Made by a program: the position numbers and the translations under genes | Shown: positions 1 through 19,981 of the stretch, one piece after another | Layout of the letters: every line of letters begins with the position of its first letter | Position numbering within the stretch: position 1 is the stretch's first letter | The notes under the pieces: generated by a model | The model's input: only the letters and a program-made list of their open reading frames with translations | The model's database searches: none | What the model was told of the DNA's origin: nothing | Assembly (NCBI RefSeq): GCF_901709675.1 | Contig: NC_051102.1 | Span: forward strand, 1,084,912 to 1,148,911 | Length of the DNA: 64,000 nucleotides | Reading direction: 5' to 3' | Origin: Syngnathus acus | Lineage: Eukaryota > Chordata > Actinopteri > Syngnathiformes > Syngnathidae

Positions 1-3000
1 GGTCAACAGACACTCAAGTTTCCAGACGACAGCTTCACCTCTCAACTCAACCCAGGCAAGGAGAAGCCTACAACCAACGGGATGCTCGTTACGGTCATCA
101 CCATACCGACACTCGCCATCAAGGCTTTGAGCAACAAACTGGTACTGATGCTACGAGAAGGACCAACCCGAGAACAATCACTGCTGAGGTGTATCATCCT
201 GGTTGTGCGGGCGGAACCTGCCCGACCACTGTCAATCGTCAAGCGACGTCCGCTGACACCCGCGAATGCAAAGGGAACGCGTGCAAGCTGGACCTCCAGA
301 TGCGCCAGAAACCAAAAGCGTGCGTTGGCTGCAATACACAAAAGGGAGAAGACGCCAGAGGGAATTCTTCACCATTACATGTAAGAGACAGAGCAGCACA
401 ATTTATGGAGGAGCGCTCAGAAGGCGATGCATGGATACAGTTGACATGTGACATAAAATCAGGTTGGTATCAAACCGATTATTAATGTCATTAAATATCG
501 TAATGGTGTGAAGAACAGAAGCTGCTATAAAAAAAAATCATTCCTTTACAAAAAAAATAGGCTTATGTTTGCTTGGCAGTGTCAAAGTACAGTCAAACCT
601 CGGTTTTCGAACGTCCCGGTTCTCGAACAAATTGGAATTCGAACTAAAAAATTGAGATTTTTTTGCTTCGGTTGTCGAACAAATTTCGGAGGTGTAACCT
701 CGCGAGATGAGCCGAGAGGACCCGAGAAAACCCGACCGCGCGGCCCGGATGCCGACTGACTCCGTTGTTATTGTATTTTCGTTACTTTGAGGATTGTATT
801 AACCCCTAATCATGCCTCCAAAGAAAGCAAGTGGGAACAGTAAAGCCATCCGAAAACACAAAGACGCTCTTAAAGCAATGCGACAGTGAGCGCCCGGCGC
901 GCTGCGGTTGCGCGATCGGACCAAATTAAGCTTCCTGCGCACTGAGGTCCACTTACATTTTGGAAAGTACATCAGGCCTTTAAAAATATTTTCTAAATTT
1001 CAGCGACGGCTCTGTCACAATAATGCGACCAGCGCGGTGCAGTTGCGCGGTCGGAGGCGCGCTACGGTTGCGCGTTCGGCGGTGCGCTGCAGTTGCGCGA
1101 TCGGACAAAAATGCGCAAATGAAAAAATGCTTAAAAAATGCGGGTTTTTTTCAAGTCTCGGAACGGATTAAATTTTTTTCCATTATTTGTAGTGGGACAA
1201 ATAGATTCGGAATTCGACCAATTCGCTTCTCGAACCGCCTTCTGGAACGGATTGTGGTCGAAAACCAAGGTTTGACTGTATAACAACAAGGTTGTGATCT
1301 TTGTATTGGCACGATGTGTTTATTGAGGTGCAACAATTACTAATAGAATATTAAATGGATCGATTTTTATTTTCATTCATTTATTTAATTATTTTTTTCC
1401 TAATTTGTTTATTTTTTGGGCGGCTCGGTGGCGCACTGGCTAGCACGTCCGCCTCACAGTACGGAGGGTGCGGGTTCGGTTCCACCTCCGGCCCTCCCTG
1501 TGTGGAGTTTGCATGTTCTCCCCGTGTCCGCGTGGGTTTTCTCCGGGCCCTCCGGTTTCCTCCCACATCCCCAAAAACATGCTTGGTAGGCTGATTGAGC
1601 GCTCCAAATTGCCCCTAGGTGTGAGTGCGTGTGCGGATGGTTGTTCGTCTCTGTGTGCCCTGCGATTGGCTGGCAACCGGTTCAGGGTGTCCCCCGCCTA
1701 CTGCCCGATGACAGCTGGGATAGGCTCCGGCAAGCCCGCGACCCCCGTGGGGATACAGCGGTACAGAAAATGGATGGATGTTTATTTTTTGTTTTATTTA
1801 ATTTTTTTACTTAGGTTAGGTAGCTTGAAGGAAGAACAAGAGCAATGATAAGGATAAGGATGAAAAAAAAACATTAGCCTTTTATATGTATCAACGCAAA
1901 AATCCAGTACACATCAAACCTGGTCACACCTTGAGACAAATGCCGGTAAATCCCTAAAAGTGAACACGCTCATACAGAAAAACAATCTAGTGTATGCGTT
2001 CTAGCACAGTGAGGAATGGACAAATAAATTGAGAAAGCATCTCGAAAGGCTTTGTGAGAATCCGAAGTGGTCTTGCTGTGGCTGGTGATTTAACATGGAC
2101 TTGTCCCTCCTCTGCCACAGGGAGCAATGATGTTCCTTCCGACGATGCTGTCATCCTGCAGCTGCAGATGTCCAAGGACCAAGAGAAGCTCGTTGAAGCC
2201 TTAAAGGGTCAGCAAGAAGAGGTCAAAGTGATGCATCAGCTCCTCGGCGAGCAACAGGGGGAGCTGCTCCACCAGCAGAGAGACATACTGGCGCAACAAA
2301 GGAAAATGCAGTACTACATCGAGCAAGTGAGATGTTCATGGAGGCACATCTGAATGACATTAGTTCTCCTGGCTTGATTTGTTTCTGTGTTCAAGGTCAA
2401 GGCGCAGTACAGCATGCTATTGGACACCGTCAAGCAAATGTCCATGCAGAACCTGCAGGAGGAGCTGGACAGCCACAGGGAAATTTTGAGTGAGCCAAGC
2501 GGGCCACGTCGAGTTCAACAGGCTCTCTCTTTGCATAAGGTGGACATGGAAGCCAGTGTCATGGAGGTACTGAAGATTCATTCAAATAAACTGCAATCTT
2601 CTCGTACTGAAGTCTGCACAGTATGGCTTAGTTTGGACCAATGCCCACCAGGTGGGCCATTCCCTTGTGACCTGTGGGAGATGTGACCCTGAGGAATACT
2701 GTGACTTCAGGAGCGGTCATCCACGTTGTGAAAAATGTACCGTTTGTCCAGCCGGCTTCTTCCTGGTTGCCCAGTGTTCAGTCCACACCGACAGAATCTG
2801 TCAGGTTAGATTGAAGCAGTCGTCATTTTGTCTGTTTAGAAACTGTTCAGTGGGTCAGAACAGAAAGAAAATAATGTGCAAAAAAAAATAATCATCATGG
2901 GTTCATTTGGGTTCAACAGCTAAGTGTACAATTGTGGTTGCAGGACAGAGATGAATGCCTTGAACTTGCTGACCTTTGTGCGGATGAACATAAATGTGTC

Positions 3001-4875
3001 AACACACCAGGTAAGGCTGACTAATGACAGGCACAAAGTTCAATGCAAGAACTGGATAGAAGTACTGCTAGGGCAACTAAATTGATGGTGTAGGAAGTAG
3101 GAATTCCACAATACATATCTTTTTACTTTTTTTTTTAACAGAAAAAGATGTCAAGAGAGAGGTACTTTAATTCCCAGTTGAGATAGTTTTGCAATAAATA
3201 ATTGTACAATATATATGAAACCGTGTAAAGCAAAAATTGTATTAGTTTTATAAAAGGAAGATATCCTGATTTATCTAATTTGCTAAATGTCTTATTCCCA
3301 GGTGGATTTAGATGTCAGGGAATGACAGAGCGAGATGCCAAAGCCGGCATGTGTGGCCACGACTATTTCTACAACTTGGAGATGGATGAGTGTCGGGCCT
3401 GCGCCGAGTGCGAAGGACAACCAGTGAGATCACCATGTACATTTAGAACAGACACTGTCTGCTCTGGACCTTCTGTCGGTGACAGTGTCCTCTCCCTGTC
3501 CTGGACCGGAGATGCGAGTCTCCCTGACACCAAAGGCCACAGGGTGAACCTCACCTCGCCAGGTGTGCAACTTGTCATCCAGGCGGGGCAGCATTCAAGC
3601 CTGGCATCGGCCGAGGACGGACGGCTGGTGATGAAGAAGCACGGGCTGATATGGCTGGAGCAGAGTCTCTCTGTGAATCACGGCTGCCGTAGTTTTCTTC
3701 AGGTGTCTTTGCGTGTGAACACCAGCGATGGTTCTCAAAGTCAATACCTCAGCGGCATCAGAATCGAGCAACAGGAAGTGAGGTCTTTCCAGGGTGTCAG
3801 CATCAGCTCGGTAGCGGAGGTCGCACCGGGTCACATGATCTCCACTTCTCTTTGGAGTGCTAACCGCAATTGCAACCAGAGCAATGAAGGTTTGCGGCTT
3901 TATGACCGCTCAGCTTCTTCTCTAAGCCTCATGTGGCTGTCCCACGACACCGGTGCTGTCGCCATGACGGCGGACGCCACGCTGTCGGCTCACTACAACA
4001 CAAACCATCGTCCCGTCTTTCGTATCAGCACTACTTCGGACCCCTACGTGGTGGTTCTGACTCATGACGGGCGTGGGATACGTTTTGCGGAAAGCGGTAC
4101 TGTCCGCTTTGTCTTTCAGCAGGCGTTGTACTCAATGGGACAGGCATGTGTGAGCGAGGGTTTCCAAATGTTGGCATACCTTAGTCGGAACGGTACAGTT
4201 GTGGAGCTTTGCCGGACCTTCAAATCCGGGGTTAACTATCGCGACACATCCATATCTCTCTCTGGAGCGACTGAAGTTGGCTCTGGAGACACACTGGCCT
4301 TTGAGATTCTGTCTCCTGCTCAGTGCAATGTCCGCTTCTTTAGTGACGATACAGGCATTAGTGGCCTCAGCTTGGTTTGGGTTCCTGCTGCGATCTCTGC
4401 CTCTATCTATGCCTCCGTAGCTCAAAGCGGCCTTCGCTCGGGTGCCGTCCGAAACAAGCCTCTGTTCTTCCATCAGACTAGTTCGCAGGTGTTCCAAATG
4501 GGACTGTCAGGGGAGGAGTCCGCTAAACCCAGCCAAGATTTTGTCTTCAGGGAGGGCGGTACTGCCAGTGTCGCTCTGGACCTGAAACTGATTCACTCTT
4601 GCAGCCTGCTCAAGGTGACTCTACTCAGACTAAATGACCTGTTGAGGCCTGGAGCAGGCTTGGAGGCAAAGGGTGCACGACCCATCCCCCTGGCCCAACA
4701 GGTAGGAGGACAAATGCCTGATGGTAGTCAGTGGGCCAGTTTAAGCCTGAGGGCATCCTTCCAGGTATATAATGGCACAACCGTGTTCTTCACACTGGAC
4801 TGTGTACGAGGACGAGTCAACCAGGTCAGCCACCATGCAGAAAGTGGAGTGTCAGTCCTCTGGGTGGCAGCATAA
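1..4875 (+). CDS. Unnamed TNFR-Cys / cbEGF / triple jelly-roll protein, 5' end outside the window
   Basis: I do not recognise a named orthologue. Inferred coding exons are <1-462, 2121-2326, 2396-2566, 2652-2804, 2944-3010 and 3302-4875 (stop 4873-4875); phases agree at every junction. Exon <1-462 is open from position 3 and its donor phase fits the next exon, but it is the least certain, as is the 2567-2651 intron. In order the protein shows a Gln/Glu-rich coiled coil (2121-2566), a TNF-receptor-type cysteine module ending RICQ (2652-2804), a calcium-binding EGF module starting DRDEC and split by an intron inside NTPGGFRC, a second TNFR-like module (about 3340-3470), then about 465 residues with three repeats, each closing on a similar strand (SLSLMWLS, GLSLVWVP, GVSVLWVAA). 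I read these as C1q/TNF-like beta sandwiches. No transmembrane segment is visible, so it is probably secreted. It is convergent with tlk1. Confidence 0.7.
588..1280 (+). mobile_element. pogo/Tigger-type MITE with transposase N-terminal remnant
   Basis: The element has terminal inverted repeats reading CAGTCAAACCTCGGTTTTCG at the left and the matching complement at the right, flanked by TA (588-589 and 1279-1280). At 812-889 a short reading frame MPPKKASGNSKAIRKHKD... stops after 25 codons and resembles the start of Tigger-family transposases. About 880-1110 holds a GC-rich repeat of roughly 27 bp (GCGCGCTGCGGTTGCGCGAT variants). It lies inside the 463-2120 intron of the first gene and is non-autonomous. 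Confidence 0.75.
1419..1780 (+). repeat. tRNA-derived SINE (TGGA tail), copy 1
   Basis: The 5' end carries an A-box-like TGGCGCACTGG and a B-box-like GGTTCGGTTCC at tRNA-like spacing, followed by a conserved body and a 3' end of AAAATGGATGGATG. Closely related copies occur at 10460-11578 (three, minus) and 61585-61947 (plus). Several open frames run through this repeat, but they appear in every copy and are not genes. Confidence 0.85.
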
Positions 4876-5026
4876 CACTAGATCTTGCTCCTTATTTCAC
4901 CACATGAATTCTATTTCAGTGGACTGTAATATATATATATAATTTTGTTTTACCTGTTAAAACAATATGAGATACCATATGATGAATGTCTTTTGTTGCT
5001 TTTAGTCTGAGGTATGTTTCTTATTT
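4876..5026. other. 3' flank of the first gene
   Basis: This AT-rich stretch follows the stop codon and contains a short TA run at 4930-4942. It is probably 3' untranslated sequence. I see no other feature in it. Confidence 0.5.
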
Positions 5027-5194
5027 TACTTCACTGGTTCTTCTATATCAAACAAATTATTTTAGGTGTATTTACCGGACATGTTTCGGCGGGTTCTTCC
5101 GCCTTCACTCTGATGAAGGCGGAAGAACCCGCCGAAACATGTCAGGTAAATACACCTAAAATAATTTGTTTGATATAGAAGAACCAGTGAAGTA
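5027..5194. repeat. Long near-perfect foldback (81-bp arms, 6-nt loop)
   Basis: Bases 5027-5107 are the reverse complement of 5114-5194 with one mismatch, separated by the hexamer CTCTGA. The arms contain TTCGGCGGGTTCTTCCGCC near the centre. The length and near-identity suggest a recent foldback transposon copy or an inverted duplication. If transcribed in the 3' UTR of the upstream gene it would form a long hairpin. Confidence 0.95.
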
Positions 5195-5369
5195 ATTGAA
5201 AAGGAAAAACAAGATGAACTTAGTACAACTATGTTTCTTATTTTGTTTAAGCCATCTATATCATTTGTTATCCATCTACCAATACCCTGCTTCAGAATCT
5301 TGTCGCTTCTAATTTAACATGTAGTGTTACTTAGCAAACGCTACAGAAAATCATGCTGTACCATTGTGT

Positions 5370-5375
5370 AATAAA
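5370..5375 (+). promoter_or_regulatory. Possible polyadenylation signal of the first gene
   Basis: AATAAA lies about 495 bases after the stop codon, directly before the LINE 3' end. It is the canonical hexamer, but its use is only inferred. Confidence 0.35.
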
Positions 5376-5383
5376 AGCACAAA

Positions 5384-6135
5384 GTCAAAGTCTGCTTTAT
5401 TGTCAATTTCTTCACATGCCAAGACACACAAAGAGATCGAAATTGATTAAATTCCCACTATCCCACGGTGACAAGACATAGTACACAATACACATACAAG
5501 TAAACAACACAAAAAATGAAAACAAGAAGGCACAAACAATGAATAAATAAGAGTGATGAATAAATAATAAACAAATAACAATAAATAAGAGGAGCAAAAA
5601 TGGAGCAAGTGTGCATACAGCAGTCAGAATATAGCGCAAAAGTACAGGACGCTACGCAGAAGAGGGGAGAGAGTTCAGGATCCTAACAGCCTGGAGTATG
5701 AAGCTGTTGGTGAGTCTGGTGGTGCGGGAGCGCAGGCTCCTGTACCTCGTCCCAGAGGGCAGAAGAGCAAACAAAGAGTGAGCGGGGTGACACACATCAT
5801 TCACAATCGTGGTCGCCTTGCGGGTGAGATGGGAGGTGTAAATGTCTTTCAGGGAGGGGAGTGAAGCACCAATAATCTTACCAGCCGTGTTCACTATGCG
5901 CTGCAGGGCCTTCATGTTGTATTCAGTGCAGCTACCACCCCAAACAGCGATACAACTGGAGAGGACGCTCTCAATGGTGCCACGGTAGAATGTAGTCATG
6001 AAGGCCGGAGGAGCACTTGCTCGCCTGGGTTTCCGCAGGAAGTACAGGCGGCGCTGAGCTTTCTTCGCCAGTGATGCGGTGTTGGTGGACCAGGAGAGAT
6101 CCTCACTGATGTGCACCCCCAGGAACGGTGGACAT
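5384..6135 (-). mobile_element. 5'-truncated CR1/L2/Rex1-like LINE, reverse-transcriptase C-terminus and 3' UTR
   Basis: On the minus strand 6128-5652 encodes the end of a non-LTR reverse transcriptase: FLGVHISEDLSW, then MTTFYRGTIESVL, IAVWGG, a conserved KALQRIVNTAGKIIGA-type stretch and SHLTRKATTIV, ending LNSLPSS. This is followed by a 3' UTR ending in GACAATAAAGCAGACTTTGA near 5384. This layout is typical of CR1/L2/Rex1 retroposons of fish. The copy is 5' truncated with no endonuclease domain, so it is dead. Confidence 0.85.
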
Positions 6136-7555
6136 GTGGTCTTTTATTTAAGTAATATAGCCAGAGAACCTTTCTATCATTTCCTACTGTCAGCCCTGTG
6201 GAAAAAAGTAGTTGTGAACATGTGTTTCATGTTAGTCACCATTTTATAATGTGAATATCTGCTGCATGCCTTGTTTGATGGCTGTGTTCTGCTTCTTAAA
6301 CAGATTCATGTGTTCCACAAAGGTCCCGATAACGTGTAAATGTCTTCAGGAGACAACATATTGTAATACATTATGTTAAGATGCGAGTATCATTTATCAC
6401 AATGAAAAAGTATTACATTTATATTTAATAGTGATGGAAATAAAATGTAGATCTGCTTTACCTTTACCTGTTTTCCACTATTCTTGTCAGAACATTCCAG
6501 GTGGTTCCGATTAGACAGAAAAGCAAAGAGCTCATTTTTCATCAGATGAAATGACAAAAATGATATTTATCAACCCCCACTGGCTCTCTGACAAACTTTC
6601 TCATCCCCCCGGTGCTAAATTACTTAGACATCATGTCAAGAGTTCCCAGGCTCATGAAAACCACTTGTTGAGCATTTGATGTACTTGTTAAAGAACCTCA
6701 GCCATCGTGGCTCAGCACTGCAAGGGCCCTTTTATTGTTCTATCCTAAAATCTCAATACAACATATGGAATCCACATTTGATGAAATGTTATCTGGTTGT
6801 AAAATGCACTGTATCTCATATCGTGCACTTCCTGAAAATAAATAATGTACAGTAGCGCAATCCATTTCAACAATGTTGCGATACTGCCATCTATAGGGTG
6901 CACAGACCACAGAAAACTTTTAATATTTTAGTTGTTTTTATTTCCTTCATCTGTATCAGACTTTCCACAGTGACGTGCGGTGAGGTTCATGCGTGGTGAG
7001 GCACTAACTCCTTAAGAGTCAGATCTATAAATATATAAACCCAAAAGGGTACTTTAATTGGCCACCGGTTATTTCTTATATCATCAGCATTCCACGCACG
7101 CACGCACACGTGGTCTCACCTTTATTTGTGGATGAAGTCCATGCGCCCATTCTTCGCCACGAAAAGTTCCGTTACTTTGTTGTAAAAGTCCTCCTTATTT
7201 TTATTTAGTTTAGGCACCTTTTCTTTAATTTTGGCCTGATACCATCACAGCAGCTCCGTCAAATGTTTGAGCTACTAACCTTTCCTCCAACACTCATAAG
7301 ACATAGGTAGCTCGTCTGAAAATATTCTGAAATTCCCACCGGCTTCCGTAGTGGAGAGGCCGAATTTTCGCCATTCTGATCGGACCGGAGAACCGGCGCG
7401 GCTCGGACGGAACGTGCGGCAGTATCATCACTCATGTCATCAAATCCTCATAACACCTCCTTCACTTCACAGTCGACTTCACTTTTAGCTACATATCGCA
7501 AAATAACAGATTTGTGCTTAGTTTGTGACGTCCGTTGTCTCGTTTATCTCTACAG
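6136..7555. other. Intergenic stretch without a recognised gene
   Basis: No supported coding sequence was found. From about 6968 the sequence GTGACGTGCGGTGAGGTTCA resembles the start of a dispersed fish repeat, and 7340-7420 is GC-rich, but I could not find a matching terminus and leave it unclassified. Confidence 0.4.
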
Positions 7556-7768
7556 CAGGGGTGGGCAATTCCGGTCCTCGAGGGCCGGTGTCCTGCATGT
7601 TTTCTATGTCACCCTGTTGCAACACACCTGATTCAAATGGTCAGATTATTAGCAAGGTCTGCAGAAGCTGGATAACAATCCTGATCATTTGAATCAGGTG
7701 TGTTCCAGCAGGGAGACCTATAAAACATGCAGGACACCGGCTCTCGAGGACCGGAATTGCCCACCCTG
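7556..7768. mobile_element. 213-bp hAT-type MITE
   Basis: The element starts CAGGGGTGGGCAATTCCGGT and ends with the inverted complement. It is flanked by a perfect 8-bp target duplication CTCTACAG (7548-7555 and 7769-7776). The arms are long inverted repeats around a short unpaired centre. The 8-bp duplication and CAG...CTG ends are hallmarks of the hAT superfamily. Confidence 0.9.
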
Positions 7769-7845
7769 CTCTACAGCAACAAATGAGGCAGCATTATAAT
7801 CACCCGTTGGCCCTTTATTGCAGCAGAGTACAATCTGCCTCAACC

Positions 7846-7947
7846 TACGGAAGAGGATTGGGGCCAGTGAAGAAAAAAAATAAAAGGGGGTTACAGAATT
7901 CTGACTTTAAGGTCAGAATTCTCACTTTAAACTAATCCTCTTCCGTA
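7846..7947. mobile_element. Small palindromic MITE
   Basis: Termini TACGGAAGAGGATT and AATCCTCTTCCGTA are inverted repeats flanked by the direct repeat TCAACC. An internal hairpin around TTCTGACTTTAAGGTCAGAA is also visible. I do not assign the superfamily. Confidence 0.7.
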
Positions 7948-10067
7948 TCAACCTGAGCCTAAACTGCGGTTTAATTTCCCATCAGCTGGGATAGGCTGAT
8001 GGGATGCCTGCGAACTAAAGCGGTCAAGCGGTACAGATGATGGAAGGATGAATGTAATAGTTTAGTGAATTTCACGTACATTGAGTGAGCTAATGAATTT
8101 ATGATTTCCTGTATTTGTACAGTGAGTGACGTTGCAGGAGCCCACAGAGAAAAGACAGCTGGAATGTAGACATTGAAGGCAATCTTTATTGCATGGCCAA
8201 GCATTGACCCCTTTCTGCTAATATGGTCCGGCATGTTGCTTACTAACGGCTGTGCTTGACGTCCGTCTACACACGACACATATCATCAAACAAGGTATGC
8301 ACATCATGCTTCAAAATGAACGAGAGATGCATGTTTTCTTCCTCTCAACTCCCAAGAGGCAGACATTACCGGGGGGGGGGTGGGGGTTCACTAATTGAAT
8401 GAATTACTTTCAATCAGTCATACTTTTTTTTTTTTAAATAAGACTTTCTTTCAGGCCTAAGCTTTGATTAGTCATGGTTGAAAATTTAAAACATCACACA
8501 ATTAAAGTTAACACAATACGGGTTGAACATACTAATCAAAAGTTGTTAGCCCGCCGCAATGACCGTTAAGAGCTTGAAGTCCTATTAACTCGCCCATCAC
8601 GTGTTTTCAACACGTACGCTTTACTAAAAAGCAACAGGTGATGGGACTACTCAAACTATTAGTTTCAAGTATGTGGAAATACAAAATAGGCAAGTCTATC
8701 CTCAAACGTAACAAAAATAGAGATAACTTACTGTTGATGAAATGAGAACAAGCAGTGGTCAGATGCCGGACTTTTTTTTTTTTTACCGTAAAAATAAACA
8801 GTAACTTTTACCCAGCTTGAATGTAACATGCCCCCCAAAAATCTACTCTAGCATTTTTCTCAATATTTTATTTTGCACCTGCAGAAATATGCCAGGACTT
8901 ACTCATCCAATCACAAATTAAACACACCTTTACTTTTTTTTTTTTTGATAGCACTGTAGTTAGTGAGTAGAAACCCTGCAGTTGTGTTCTGTGACATGTT
9001 GCTAAGACTTCTACAATACGACTGTTTGCAAGGCTGCCAAGGTGTTTGAATGTGTTTGGTTGAGTAAGTCGACATCACTTGGCCATACTGACAACGGAAA
9101 ATTATTTGACGTCTTCCGTTCTCGCAATGGCCGTTTTCTAGACTATCATCACCTGTATGTTAACTACAAGAAAATCTGGTTATTCAATCGCGATAGTGCT
9201 ATGCCAGTTACTTTGATGTGTCCTCTCCTGCTCCTAACATGTCCGCTGGAAGCTAAACAATAATACACATGACCAAAAATGGGGAAAACGGTTCAAGTTT
9301 GTACTTAATAGAGGCCAAAGCCATTCACGCATTACTAACTAAAAGCAACAGTTGTAGCAGCAAAGAGTTGAGCTTCCTGAAGGAAAACGATGTGAGACGA
9401 TGGGAAGCCTCCGTGTGTACTTGCGAGTGGGGCCGGCAGCGCGAGTTCTCAGTTCGCTCCAGCTAAGCCCAGGCTGGTGCGTGATTTTTCTGAGACAACA
9501 ATGGATTTTGACATTTCTGTTCTAATCTGCGCATTGCTGCAAACCTGTGGCACCAGAGGAACACAATCTGGATAGGAAGTGCAAATGAACACCAGATTTG
9601 TTTTGTTTTTGTTATCTGGATTAACAAGCCCCCCCCCCCCCTCCCGACAATTACATGGATCATCCTTTATGTCAACGAATAGATGAACTTCTCCAAGTCA
9701 TTGTCCTTGGCAGCAGTAGTCTTTCTGATGAAGTTACCCTCAACCCCATGTTGAGCGTCGTGGATAAACAGGGCATCTACAAGCTGTTCAAAAGTCTCAT
9801 AAGGGGTTATTAAATATAGCCTGTGAAAGCCCCATCTGGATTTTCTTCCGCCGTTTGACTTGATTCTCCTCTTTCATAGTTAAAGCCAGTGCACAACAGC
9901 CCATTGTGTCCTTATCTTGCTATGATTTCCCTTTAATTAGGCTCTTTTGTTAATTGATCCATTCGGGAAGATCTCTGGTTAAAGAACAGATATCCACAAA
10001 CGATGATCTATTGCCTTCAATTCTGTCCTAGAAGTGGCCAGATGATGCCATCGATCCCGAGAGCCAA
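7948..10067. other. Intergenic region and presumed tlk1 3' UTR
   Basis: No supported coding sequence. The right part, next to the tlk1 stop, is probably its 3' UTR on the minus strand. Homopolymer runs occur (G-rich at about 8371-8387, T runs near 8428, 8771 and 8938, C run at 9630-9640). No clear minus-strand AATAAA was found close to the stop. Confidence 0.45.
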
Positions 10068-18051
<7,984 letters not shown>

Positions 18052-18400
18052 CAAGCCACTTTTCCGCCGAGAGGAGCCAGCCCGCACACTGTGGGTCGAA
18101 GAAACGCCGAGCTGACTTCCATTGGTTCACACCTGCTTCTATTCCTCTCCAAATAATGCCCGGTGTTGGCTTGCGTGTGTTTGCTACACGTCTTCAACGT
18201 TGCAGTCGTAGAGGAGCGGCTTCCTCGGAGGCTCGATGGAGCGGATCCAGCGTAATAACCTTTGCATGATGACCGACAGACTGCACCGCGCGCCTGGCTG
18301 TCAGCATCCACTTCTCGAACGGGGCTTTGATACCAGTGGGCGGCTATCGCGAGGCCAGCGCTCACCTAGCAGCGAGATGAGATAGAACGAGAACGGGGGG
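18052..18400 (-). promoter_or_regulatory. Presumed tlk1 5' UTR and CpG-rich promoter
   Basis: The region upstream of the tlk1 start is richer in CpG than its surroundings, as expected for a housekeeping promoter. No TATA box or start site can be assigned from sequence alone. Confidence 0.45.
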
Positions 18401-18663
18401 GGCGTGACACTAGTGAGACTGATCTGGGATCGTTTCTTTCCGCTTGACACCAACCGTATGTTCGCCGGAAGGTGCCGCTCCACATTGACTCGAGAACAGC
18501 CTCTCGCTTTGGTGAAAACAAATAGCCCCCCCTCTAAAAAAATGGCTGAAACTTCTGGAGGAATTAAAGGTGAAACTGGCGCGCGCACGAGACAGCAAAC
18601 AGATACTGTATTGTGCAGTACGGTACACGAGGGCGCGCGCAAAGAAATCAGACACACAGACAA

Positions 18664-19981
<1,318 letters not shown>

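Noticed and set aside
1381-1848. Open frames at 1381-1848, 10462-11600 and 61457-61949 with similar products
   Set aside because: All are inside copies of the tRNA-derived SINE, which explains their similarity.
3143-3162. Possible micro-exon between AG and GT sites in the first gene
   Set aside because: Including it would interrupt the EGF module, which is perfect when 3010 is joined to 3302.
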